Part shown: in pieces, positions 14,872 to 21,033 of the stretch | How the letters are laid out: each line of letters starts with the position of its first letter | Numbering within the stretch: position 1 is the stretch's first letter | DNA from: VFMC01 sp031400715 | GTDB taxonomy: Bacteria > Actinomycetota > Acidimicrobiia > Acidimicrobiales > Ilumatobacteraceae | Reading direction: 5' to 3' | Length of the DNA stretch: 21,033 nt | NCBI GenBank assembly: GCA_031400715.1 | Contig: JANNQK010000106.1 | Coordinates: 1-21,033, forward strand | Position numbers and translations under genes: made by a program | The notes under the pieces: model-generated | The model's database searches: none | What the model saw: the letters and a program-made list of their open reading frames with translations, nothing else | Told to the model about the DNA's origin: nothing

Positions 14872-15333
14872 ATGGCAGCACGCATCATCAACGGCACGGC
14901 AGAACTCAAGGCTCTCGTCGGGGAGCACCTCGGCTACAGCGACTGGATGGAGATCACCCAAGAACGGGTGAACCAGTTCGCCGACGCGACGGGCGACCAC
15001 CAGTGGATCCACATCGACGTCGAACGATCGAAGGCCGAGAGTCCGTTCGGCGGCCCGATCGCCCACGGCTACCTCACCCTCTCGCTCGGACCCGTGCTGA
15101 TGCCACAGGTCGTGATGACCACCGGATTCCGTATGGGCGTCAACTACGGCGCGAACAAGGTGCGCTTCATGTCGCCTGTTCCGGTTGGCGCCAAGCTCCG
15201 CCTCGGCGTCACGCTGATGACGGTCGAGGACATCGCAGGTGGTGTCCAGGTCACCTACGGGTTCACCTTCGAATGCGAAGGTGCCACCAAGCCGAGTTGC
15301 GTCGCAGAGGTGATCTTCCGCTCGTACGAGTGA
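14872..15333 (+). CDS. MaoC-like (R)-specific enoyl-CoA hydratase, HtdZ/Rv0130-like
   Basis: A 153-residue single hot-dog domain hydratase that adds water to trans-2-enoyl-CoA to give the (R)-3-hydroxyacyl-CoA. The hydratase-2 motif is complete: FADATGDHQWIHID (36-49) with catalytic Asp42 and His47, then FGGPIAHGYLTLSL (59-72). The sequence closely resembles mycobacterial Rv0130 (HtdZ), including SDWxxITQE, NYGxNKVRF and the PVPVG block; this comparison is from memory. It diverges from a FadD-type synthetase across 41 bp, so activation and hydration of the same acyl chains may be co-controlled. It ends about 55 bp before a long perfect hairpin. Confidence 0.9.
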   Translation: MAARIINGTAELKALVGEHLGYSDWMEITQERVNQFADATGDHQWIHIDVERSKAESPFGGPIAHGYLTLSLGPVLMPQVVMTTGFRMGVNYGANKVRFMSPVPVGAKLRLGVTLMTVEDIAGGVQVTYGFTFECEGATKPSCVAEVIFRSYE

Positions 15334-15388
15334 GCCGCGGGGCCACGAACCAAACCCCTCCCTCCACTGTTCACATGCTCGGCATCGC

Positions 15389-15441
15389 CGGCGACACCGG
15401 ATGAGATCTCGAGAGCGACGAGATCTCATCCGGTGTCGCCG
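15389..15441. repeat. Perfect 23-bp inverted repeat (long hairpin) after the MaoC gene
   Basis: Left arm 15389-15411 and right arm 15419-15441 are perfect complements separated by the 7-nt loop AGAGCGA. Both arms include the core GATGAGAT/ATCTCATC, which shares GATGAGA/TCTCATC with the hairpins at 2340-2444. There is no T-run downstream. It lies in a gap between two + strand transcription units, so it could act as a terminator, an mRNA 3'-end stabiliser or a dispersed repeat element. Confidence 0.8.
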
Positions 15442-15475
15442 CGTTCGGGACCAGGTCTCTCATGGATGATCAATT

Positions 15476-15505
15476 TTGTATCAATGTGCTGCTACATTGA
15501 TACAA
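15476..15505. promoter_or_regulatory. Perfect 12-bp inverted repeat overlapping promoter and start codon: likely operator
   Basis: TTGTATCAATGT (15476-15487) and ACATTGATACAA (15494-15505) are perfect complements with a 6-bp spacer GCTGCT. The right arm contains a -10-like TACATT (15493-15498, 6 nt before the ATG) and ends on the A of the ATG at 15505. It is strikingly AT-rich for this genome. The operon's second gene encodes a YtrA-type GntR regulator, a family whose members commonly repress their own operon through inverted repeats, so this is the expected operator. Confidence 0.65.
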
Positions 15506-16335
15506 TGTTCGAGGGGCTTGTCGGCATCTTTCTGTTCAGCACGTTGATCGCCTGGTTGATCAGCGCCACCCGGACCGAGCCCATGCTCGCCTGGTTCTGC
15601 TTCCAGTACGACGTGCCTGATTCGCTCAGTGCGCGCTCGTTGGTTCGCGCCTACCTGTTCAGGGCGCGAGTGTGGAGGGTGATCGGAGCGGGTGCCGGTT
15701 TCGTGGTGCCTCTGGCGGTGGTGGCGTTCACCGATGTCGACATCCCGCTGGTCACGTCGATCTGCGTCGGATGGCTGGCTGCAGGGTTGGCTGCGGAGAT
15801 GACGGGTCGTCGCAGGCGTCACGAACCCACGGTTGCATCCCCGTGGAGGGTGATCGACCTGCTGTCCCCTGCGGCCCGACACACGGTCGCAGCGACCACG
15901 ATCACCACGGTGCTGTCGATCGTGCTCGCATTCGCCACGCGCTACTCGCCCACCGTTGTTCGCGATGGCGTGTCATTGCCGACTCCTGCGCGCGTGTTCG
16001 CCGTCTGCGCCGCCTCCCTGGTGCTCGCAGCCATCACATGGCGGGGACTGCACTTCATCGGCCGCGCCCCGTTTCCGATGGCGGGCAACGACCTCGACCT
16101 CGCCGAACATGCCATACGGGTCGCATCGGCGGTGCGTGTCACGGCCGGCTGGTCGGCGCTGCAGTTGGTGTTCGCTGGCTGGCTGTCGTGGCAGACCGCA
16201 GGACTGGCCCGCTCTCCCTTCTCGTGGCTGCCTGCTGCCCTCGCCGGCTGCAGCTTCGTCGGCGCAGCGGCGGCCCTGTGGTGGATGCCGACGCGCCTGG
16301 TGCGAAGAGAGAACGCGGGGATGTTCGCGTCGTGA
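15505..16335 (+). CDS. Multi-pass membrane protein of unknown function, in operon with a GntR regulator
   Basis: I do not recognise this 276-residue protein. It has about six to seven hydrophobic segments (roughly 4-20, 58-76, 79-97, 127-145, 163-178, 212-228 and 240-260) with Arg-rich stretches at 43-58, 101-105 and 264-269, typical of cytoplasmic loops. No nucleotide-binding motif or enzyme signature is visible. The frame remains open to 15433, but the ATG at 15505 is preferred because the -10-like TACATT lies 6 nt upstream and there is no Shine-Dalgarno site, implying a leaderless mRNA. It overlaps the downstream YtrA-type regulator by 4 bp. YtrA regulators usually control ABC transporters or membrane proteins acting on envelope stress or antibiotics, which is only a contextual hint of function. 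Confidence 0.72.
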   Translation: MFEGLVGIFLFSTLIAWLISATRTEPMLAWFCFQYDVPDSLSARSLVRAYLFRARVWRVIGAGAGFVVPLAVVAFTDVDIPLVTSICVGWLAAGLAAEMTGRRRRHEPTVASPWRVIDLLSPAARHTVAATTITTVLSIVLAFATRYSPTVVRDGVSLPTPARVFAVCAASLVLAAITWRGLHFIGRAPFPMAGNDLDLAEHAIRVASAVRVTAGWSALQLVFAGWLSWQTAGLARSPFSWLPAALAGCSFVGAAAALWWMPTRLVRRENAGMFAS

Positions 16336-16700
16336 ACGTCGAAGTCGACCCGCGCTCGCCGGTACCGCCGTACGAGCAGATCAGGGTGCGGGTCAACGAG
16401 CTCGTCTCGACGGGCGCGCTCAGACCAGGAGACCGACTGCCGACGGTCCGGCAGTTTGCCGAGGACCTCGGCGTCGCTCCTGGCACCGTGCAGCGCGCCT
16501 ACCGGGAACTCGAGACCGAGGGCGTCGCGGAGAGCCGCGGTCGGCACGGCACGGTGGTCGCGGAACGGCAGCGATCGCGACTTCCCCGCGATCGCCGCCA
16601 GGCGCTCCGACGGGCCGCATCGCAGTTCATCGACTTCGCCCACTCGATCGGCGCTCAACCGCCCGAGATCGACGAAGCCCTCGATGCCGCCCGCCGATGA
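16332..16700 (+). CDS. GntR-family transcriptional regulator, YtrA subfamily
   Basis: A 122-residue repressor-type protein. The winged helix-turn-helix spans about 12-76: PPYEQIRVRVNELVSTGALRPGDRLPTVRQFAEDLGVAPGTVQRAYRELETEG is the classic GntR signature (here residues 12-64), followed by the wing RGRHGTVV (69-76). Only a short C-terminal helical tail (about 85-122) follows, which defines the YtrA subfamily rather than FadR or HutC types. The GTG start overlaps the stop of the membrane-protein gene (GTGA, 16332-16335). It probably represses its own operon through the palindrome at 15476-15505; the inducer is unknown. Confidence 0.9.
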   Translation: MNVEVDPRSPVPPYEQIRVRVNELVSTGALRPGDRLPTVRQFAEDLGVAPGTVQRAYRELETEGVAESRGRHGTVVAERQRSRLPRDRRQALRRAASQFIDFAHSIGAQPPEIDEALDAARR

Positions 16701-16778
16701 TGATGACGCCGCCCGGATGATCACCGGCAACGGCATCCGCATGGGCGCCGCCGAGGGCGCGAACAGATATCTCTCAAC

Positions 16779-16792
16779 CCCCTGATCAGGGG
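16779..16792. promoter_or_regulatory. 14-bp perfect palindrome upstream of the GGDEF-EAL gene
   Basis: CCCCTGATCAGGGG is self-complementary and ends 15 nt before the GTG at 16808. As DNA it could bind a dimeric regulator; as RNA it has no loop and would make a poor terminator. It lies in the 107-bp gap after the GntR gene. Confidence 0.4.
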
Positions 16793-16807
16793 TGTCGATG
16801 AACTCGT

Positions 16808-19756
16808 GTGTCACGAATCTCCCGGAACGGATGGTCACTGGTCGCGCGCTTGGTGGTCATCGTCGCGATTCCGAGTGCGCTCGTGATCCGCTTCGGCGTC
16901 GCCGACATCGACAAGGACGAGGACACCGTCGCCGCTGCGGACGGGCTGGTGGAACTGGTCGACCTGGACCGTGCAGTCGCTGCGCTGGCCGCCCCGGCGT
17001 ACATCGAGTACCAGGCACTCGTCGGGCTCGCCTCGATCGACAGCAACGGAATCGACCGTGCGCTCGTGTTCGACATCCTCGACCTGGACTACGAGGCGAT
17101 CTACAAGGGCAACAAACCTTCGCTGGACGCGGCGCTCCTGGGCGTTGCCGCTGCCGATCGAGACCTGGTGCTCGACGGAACTCGCACCGTGGGTGACGAG
17201 ATCGATCGGCTCTCGGAGGAACTCGCGATCATCCGCTCGATGACCGAGAACTTCAACGGCAGTCCGGCTCAGATCTATCAGCTGTTCACCGACCTCTCCA
17301 CGACGCTCGACGAGGCAGCGGTCGCCAAGCGGGAGGTGCTCGACCTCGGAGCGATTCCGGGCGATCTGGAGCGGTACCGCGCCCGATCGGCAGCCCTGTC
17401 GTGGGTGCTCGACACCGCAGGCGACACCTCGCAGGCGATCCTCGAATCCGCCACCGTCCCGGCGGCACACCAGATCCCCGTGGCCCAGGCGCTCGCCGCC
17501 CACCACCAGGCGGCCTTGCAGTTCGCGGCACAGCTGCCGTCGGACATCGCCGGGCCATTCCTGGACATCACCCTCGCCGCTCCGAATCCGCTGCCGGACA
17601 TCCCGGTTGAGGCCACCCTCGTCGGCGACATCGATCCTGACCGAATCCGGGCCAGTGCACGTCACATGACCGATCAGATGACGTACCTGCGATCGTTGAG
17701 CGCCTGGGCCGAGGGCTACTACAGCCAGGTCACCACGGGCGTGACCAGCCTCGCTCAGGACGCCCGAGGAAGGCTCACCCGGACGACGCATCTGGTGCTC
17801 GGAACCCTCCTCGTCGGCCTGGTCACTGCACTGCTGATGTCGCTGTCACTGCTGAAGCCGCTGCTCCGGCTCGGCCGGCGCGCCCAACGCATCAGTCAAG
17901 GCAAGCTCGACGATGAGCCGCTCCCCGTCAAAGGGCCTCGCGATCTCCGCTCGCTCACCACGACGATGAACACGATGCTGGACACGTTGGGGCTCGTCGA
18001 GCGTCAGGCGGCGGCACTCGCCGCAGGCAGACTCGACGACCCGAGCCTCGGCCAGGAATCACCGGGCCGCCTCGGCGCAGCCATCCGTCGCTCGGTCGTG
18101 CGCCTCACGGAGGTCACCACCCATCTCCAGACCAGCGAAGCTCGGGCGTCGGCAATCGTCTCCCACGCGTTGGTCGCCATCTGGACCATCGACCCACACG
18201 GTCGGATCGTCTCGGCCAATGCAGCGGCCGAACGGCTCGTCCTCGAACCGGAGGTCGACCAGATCGGGACCCGGCTGTCGCGCTACATCGGCGTCACGCG
18301 AGGGGAATGCGAGCTGCGTCGTCACGACGGATCACATCTGCATCTGAACATCGACCACAGCATCGTCCACACCCCCGACGGCGTGCTCCGAACGGTCTTC
18401 GCCGAGGACATCACCGAACGCAAGGAGTACGAGCGGCGGCTTGCACACCAAGCCCGCCATGACGAGCTGACCGGACTTGCGAACCGATTCGCGATGCTCG
18501 AGTGGCTCACCGAACGGACCACCGCCGGCATTCCGGCCACCGTGCTGTTCCTCGATGTGGATGGCTTCAAGAGCGTCAACGACTCACACGGTCACGGGGT
18601 CGGAGACATGGTCCTGGCCGAGATCGCGCGCCGACTTCGCACCGAGGTCCGCGACGGCACCATCGTCGCCCGGCTCGGCGGTGACGAGTTCGTCGTCGCC
18701 ACCGACGACGTGCTCGATGAACAGGCGGGGATCGCGCTGGGAGGACGGCTGATCGAGTGGATCGAGCAGCCCTACCAGGCCGGCGAAGCGTTCTTCACGC
18801 TCTCCGCGAGCGTCGGCGTCGCCCATGTCCGCAGCGGCGAGGAAGCGCTCGAGGTCATCCATCGCGCCGACGCCGCCGTGTATCAAGCCAAGAACCTCGG
18901 CCGGGCACGCGTCGTGTTCTTCGACGAGTCGTTCCAGTCGCAGGTCGAGCACCGTGCGGCGATGGAGCAGGCGCTCCGAGAGGCAGTCACCCGTGGCGAG
19001 CTCCAGATGTACCTGCAGCCGATCTTCGATCTCGCGACCGGCGCGGTCGTCGCAGCCGAGGCGTTGGCCAGGTGGGAGCGACCCGGCGGCGGGTTCGTCC
19101 CCCCGATGGAGTTCATCCCGATTGCCGAGGAGTCGAACCTGATCTTCGACATCACCAAGTGGATGCTCTACCAGGCCGCCGAGCGAGTCGTCGCCTGGCG
19201 TCGGATCGACCCCGACTGCTCACTGCGGATCTCGGTCAACCTGTCCGGCCGACATCTCGTCGACGGCGACCTCGTGAGCGACCTGTCCGAGGTGTTGAAC
19301 GCGACCGGGGCAGACCCGAGGATGCTCGAGCTCGAACTCACCGAGAGCACTCTTCTCGCGGATCTCGGCGCCGCCCGAACGGTGCTCGAGATCGTCCGCG
19401 CCCTCGGGATCACGATCGCCGTCGACGACTTCGGAACCGGGTACTCGTCCATGGCGTACCTCCGGCATCTCTCGGTCGACGTGATCAAGGTCGACCGCAG
19501 CTTCGTCTCCGGCTCCGATCAGAACGGCTTCGATGCGACGGCCATCGACGCGATGGTCAATTTCGGACGCGTCCTCGGCGTCGAAGTGGTCGCCGAGGGA
19601 GTCGAGACCGACGCGCAACTGGACATCGTCCGATCCCACGGATGCAGCCGCGCCCAGGGCTACCTGCTCGGGATGCCGGCACCGGCCGACGAGATCGATC
19701 GTGTCCTCGGCCTCGGTGGCCGCGCACGGCAGGCTGTGGCACCGACTCGGCGCTGA
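16808..19756 (+). CDS. Membrane-anchored HAMP-PAS-GGDEF-EAL protein (cyclic-di-GMP synthase/phosphodiesterase)
   Basis: A 982-residue bifunctional-type signalling protein. Layout: TM1 about 11-31; a large mainly helical extracytoplasmic sensor region 32-325; TM2 about 326-349; HAMP about 350-405; PAS about 445-536; GGDEF domain 540-705 with intact GGDEF at 624-628; EAL domain about 715-970. EAL catalytic residues appear intact: Glu751 (EAL), Asn811 (NLSG), Glu843 (ELTES), Asp873-Asp874 (DDFGTGYSS), Lys894 (IKVD) and Glu930 (AEGVE). The inhibitory RxxD site before GGDEF is RDGT here (615-618), so product feedback on the cyclase is probably lost. GTG at 16808 is the only in-frame start after the stop at 16799-16801. 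Net activity, synthesis or breakdown, cannot be told from sequence. Confidence 0.9.
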   Translation: MSRISRNGWSLVARLVVIVAIPSALVIRFGVADIDKDEDTVAAADGLVELVDLDRAVAALAAPAYIEYQALVGLASIDSNGIDRALVFDILDLDYEAIYKGNKPSLDAALLGVAAADRDLVLDGTRTVGDEIDRLSEELAIIRSMTENFNGSPAQIYQLFTDLSTTLDEAAVAKREVLDLGAIPGDLERYRARSAALSWVLDTAGDTSQAILESATVPAAHQIPVAQALAAHHQAALQFAAQLPSDIAGPFLDITLAAPNPLPDIPVEATLVGDIDPDRIRASARHMTDQMTYLRSLSAWAEGYYSQVTTGVTSLAQDARGRLTRTTHLVLGTLLVGLVTALLMSLSLLKPLLRLGRRAQRISQGKLDDEPLPVKGPRDLRSLTTTMNTMLDTLGLVERQAAALAAGRLDDPSLGQESPGRLGAAIRRSVVRLTEVTTHLQTSEARASAIVSHALVAIWTIDPHGRIVSANAAAERLVLEPEVDQIGTRLSRYIGVTRGECELRRHDGSHLHLNIDHSIVHTPDGVLRTVFAEDITERKEYERRLAHQARHDELTGLANRFAMLEWLTERTTAGIPATVLFLDVDGFKSVNDSHGHGVGDMVLAEIARRLRTEVRDGTIVARLGGDEFVVATDDVLDEQAGIALGGRLIEWIEQPYQAGEAFFTLSASVGVAHVRSGEEALEVIHRADAAVYQAKNLGRARVVFFDESFQSQVEHRAAMEQALREAVTRGELQMYLQPIFDLATGAVVAAEALARWERPGGGFVPPMEFIPIAEESNLIFDITKWMLYQAAERVVAWRRIDPDCSLRISVNLSGRHLVDGDLVSDLSEVLNATGADPRMLELELTESTLLADLGAARTVLEIVRALGITIAVDDFGTGYSSMAYLRHLSVDVIKVDRSFVSGSDQNGFDATAIDAMVNFGRVLGVEVVAEGVETDAQLDIVRSHGCSRAQGYLLGMPAPADEIDRVLGLGGRARQAVAPTRR

Positions 19757-19800
19757 CCACCCTCTCGGCATCGTGGGTGGGATCGGATCCACTCGACGGC

Positions 19801-19806
19801 TACCTT
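19801..19806 (+). promoter_or_regulatory. Candidate -10 element of the small helical protein gene
   Basis: TACCTT is followed by 6 nt and the ATG at 19813, with no Shine-Dalgarno site. This is the same arrangement as at the other apparent leaderless starts. Confidence 0.4.
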
Positions 19807-19812
19807 CGGGCC

Positions 19813-20292
19813 ATGACCGACCTGCATATCCCGAACTTCGGTGAGCTCCTCGCCCCATTCATCGGCAAGGTACCTCCGGAGGCGATGCCGCGTTTCCTCG
19901 CCCTGCTCGAGCGTGGGGCCGCCGAGCGCTACCGGGGTTGGGCCGAGGCGTTGCCCGAGCACGTGGACGAGCTGACGACGTGTGCGCGCGCCGAGGACGA
20001 GATCGCCGATCGCATCGAGAGCGCATTCGCCCTGGACGAGTCGCTGCGCGATGCGCTCGAGGCGCCGCTACCCGATGCGAAGCGCGCGTACGACGACGTC
20101 TTCACCGACATGGACGTGTGGGACCAGTTGCGTGTGCAGGCCAACGCCGAACGTCAGGGCGCTCGGGCTTGGCGCAACATCGCGACCCGCACCACCGACC
20201 AGCGCGTCCTCGATCAACTCGCGATCTGCAGCACGTTGGAAGAATCCAGCGCCGACAGGTTGGACGCCCTCATCGCCACCCACGCTCCCTGA
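19813..20292 (+). CDS. Hypothetical helical protein, possibly ferritin-like fold
   Basis: A 159-residue protein I do not recognise. It lacks a signal peptide or membrane segment, is rich in Ala, Glu, Asp, Arg and Leu, and appears almost entirely alpha-helical. Helices around LLERGAAERYRGWAEALPEH, EDEIADRIESAF, LRVQANAERQGARAWRNIA and STLEESSADRLDALIA suggest a four-helix bundle. The placement of glutamates on these helices recalls ferritin-like proteins, but the usual E-x-x-H metal-binding pairs are not present, so metal binding is unproven. The ATG at 19813 is preferred because TACCTT lies 6 nt before it; the frame extends much further upstream only as a shadow of the GGDEF-EAL gene. It begins 56 bp after that gene and converges on the luciferase-like oxidoreductase. 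Confidence 0.72.
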   Translation: MTDLHIPNFGELLAPFIGKVPPEAMPRFLALLERGAAERYRGWAEALPEHVDELTTCARAEDEIADRIESAFALDESLRDALEAPLPDAKRAYDDVFTDMDVWDQLRVQANAERQGARAWRNIATRTTDQRVLDQLAICSTLEESSADRLDALIATHAP

Positions 20293-20295
20293 CTC

Positions 20296-20316
20296 CGCTC
20301 GACTCCCGGTCGAGCG
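20296..20316. terminator. Small hairpin between convergent genes, possible bidirectional terminator
   Basis: CGCTCGAC (20296-20303) pairs with GTCGAGCG on the other side (20309-20316), read as GTCGAGCG, around a 5-nt loop. It fills the 30-bp gap between two convergent stop codons. There is no T-run on either side, so termination efficiency is uncertain. Confidence 0.4.
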
Positions 20317-20322
20317 CCCGCG

Positions 20323-21033
20323 TCAGCGGAAGTTGGGCATCACGTGCTCGGCGAAGAGCTCCATCGTCTCGGTGCTCGGGTAGTCGGGGCACCACGGGAT
20401 GAACCCGGTGCAGCCCAGATCGACATAGGTCTGGATCTTTTCGCTGACCTGCTCGGGCGTGCCCACGAGGTTGCCGTCGCGCCAGGCTTCGAAGGGTTCG
20501 GCCCACAGGCTCTTCGTGCCGGCGGCGACGACCTCGGCCTCGGTGCTGCGGATGAACACCTCGGGTGACCAGGTCTTGCCGATGGTGTCCTCGTCGCGAC
20601 CGACGGCCTTGCAGTGACCCTTCAGGATCTCGCGCTTGCGCGCCCACTCGTCGGGCTTGCCGCCGAAGTTGCTGTAGTCGGCGTACTTCGCGACGACGCG
20701 CAAGGTGAGCTGCTCGCCTCCGCCGCCGATCCAGATGGGCGGGTGCGGCTGCTGCAACGGCTTGGGATCGCAGTTGGCGCGGGAGAGCTTGTAGTAGCGA
20801 CCGTCGTAGTCGGTCTCGGTCTGTGTCCACATGCTGCGAACGATCTCGACGCTCTCGTTGAGCATGCCGATGCGGTCCTTGGGCTTCGGGAACTCGAAGC
20901 CGTAACCCTTGTACTCGTTCTCGTACCAGCCGGCGCCGATCCCCCAATCGAGACGGCCGCCACTGATCACGTCGATCGTCGACGTGATCTTGGCCAGTAC
21001 GGCGGGGTTGCGGTAGCTGTTGCACCCGACCAT
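20323..21033 (-). CDS. Luciferase-like (LLM class) F420-dependent oxidoreductase, C-terminal part (5' end outside window)
   Basis: The visible 236 residues belong to a TIM-barrel luciferase-like monooxygenase or F420-dependent oxidoreductase. Characteristic stretches are RNPAVLAKITSTIDVISGGRLDWGIGAGWYENEY, KDRIGMLNESVEIVRSMW, a PHPPIWIGGGGE block that lines the flavin/deazaflavin site, and the C-terminal GTPEQVSEKIQTYVDLGCTGFIPW. In this family the VISGGRL segment normally lies about 100 residues from the N-terminus, so roughly 80-90 residues are missing beyond the window edge; the ATG at the very edge is probably internal. The stop codon is 30 bp from the convergent helical-protein gene. Such enzymes are abundant in F420-using actinobacteria. 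F420 rather than FMN use, and the substrate, are inferences. Confidence 0.88.
   Translation of the reverse strand: MVGCNSYRNPAVLAKITSTIDVISGGRLDWGIGAGWYENEYKGYGFEFPKPKDRIGMLNESVEIVRSMWTQTETDYDGRYYKLSRANCDPKPLQQPHPPIWIGGGGEQLTLRVVAKYADYSNFGGKPDEWARKREILKGHCKAVGRDEDTIGKTWSPEVFIRSTEAEVVAAGTKSLWAEPFEAWRDGNLVGTPEQVSEKIQTYVDLGCTGFIPWCPDYPSTETMELFAEHVMPNFR

Noticed and set aside
15389..15505. Inverted repeats here as ends of an insertion sequence or integration site
   Set aside because: No transposase or integrase gene is present, and the repeats are hairpins with short loops rather than separated element ends.
16456..16785. A 109-codon + strand frame overlapping the GntR gene and continuing past it
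   Set aside because: The overlapping GntR frame has clear wHTH conservation; this frame begins inside it, is Arg/Ala/Ser-rich and has no own start signal.
18757..19812. Long upstream extension of the small helical protein's frame through the GGDEF-EAL gene
   Set aside because: The upstream part is Arg/Pro-rich shadow translation of the EAL domain; coding character begins at the ATG at 19813.

Overview
The window is GC-rich, densely packed bacterial chromosome. It most resembles a high-GC actinobacterium, and from the gene families I would guess the class Acidimicrobiia. The guess rests on an F420-type luciferase-like oxidoreductase, a MaoC hydratase closely resembling mycobacterial Rv0130/HtdZ, a sensor kinase followed by a GerMN lipoprotein as in actinobacterial mtrB-lpqB, and several apparently leaderless genes. 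The taxon is an inference. I see no rRNA, tRNA, CRISPR array, insertion sequence or prophage.

Layout. (1) 1-2329, + strand: the 3' end of undecaprenyl diphosphate synthase, then a DinG/XPD-type iron-sulfur helicase. (2) 2340-2444: two tandem copies of a perfect or near-perfect hairpin. (3) 2501-8627, + strand: a catabolic operon with a crotonase-fold protein, the beta and alpha subunits of a biotin-dependent acyl-CoA carboxylase (methylcrotonyl/geranyl-CoA type), and an AtuA-family protein. It looks like a branched-chain or acyclic-terpenoid acyl-CoA degradation route. (4) 8706-12196: an OmpR-type response regulator on the - strand, diverging from a STAS-domain protein, a MtrB-like sensor kinase and a GerMN-domain lipoprotein. 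This resembles the actinobacterial MtrA-MtrB-LpqB module, with the regulator inverted and a STAS gene between. (5) 12226-13188: the GTPase Era, which meets the following gene tail to tail with only 7 bp between them. (6) 13196-15333: a fatty-acyl-CoA synthetase (-) and an HtdZ-like MaoC hydratase (+) diverging from a 41-bp gap. (7) 15389-16700: a 23-bp-arm perfect hairpin, then a two-gene operon of an unrecognised multi-pass membrane protein and a YtrA-type GntR regulator. A perfect inverted repeat ends on the first base of the membrane gene's start codon. (8) 16808-19756: a large membrane-anchored HAMP-PAS-GGDEF-EAL cyclic-di-GMP enzyme. (9) 19813-20292: a small helical protein of unknown function. 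(10) 20323-21033, - strand: a luciferase-like F420-dependent oxidoreductase running off the window.

Common themes: acyl-CoA metabolism (carboxylase cluster, FadD, MaoC, crotonase) and signal transduction (two-component system, STAS, c-di-GMP enzyme, GntR). Many transcription-unit heads have no Shine-Dalgarno sequence but carry a -10-like TAnnnT (or xAnnnT) exactly 6-7 nt before the start codon, which suggests widespread leaderless transcription. The least expected parts are the rearranged Mtr-like module with its divergent control region, the membrane-protein/YtrA operon with its operator-like palindrome, and the long intergenic hairpins sharing a GATGAGA/TCTCATC core. I see no clearly new defence or mobile system.
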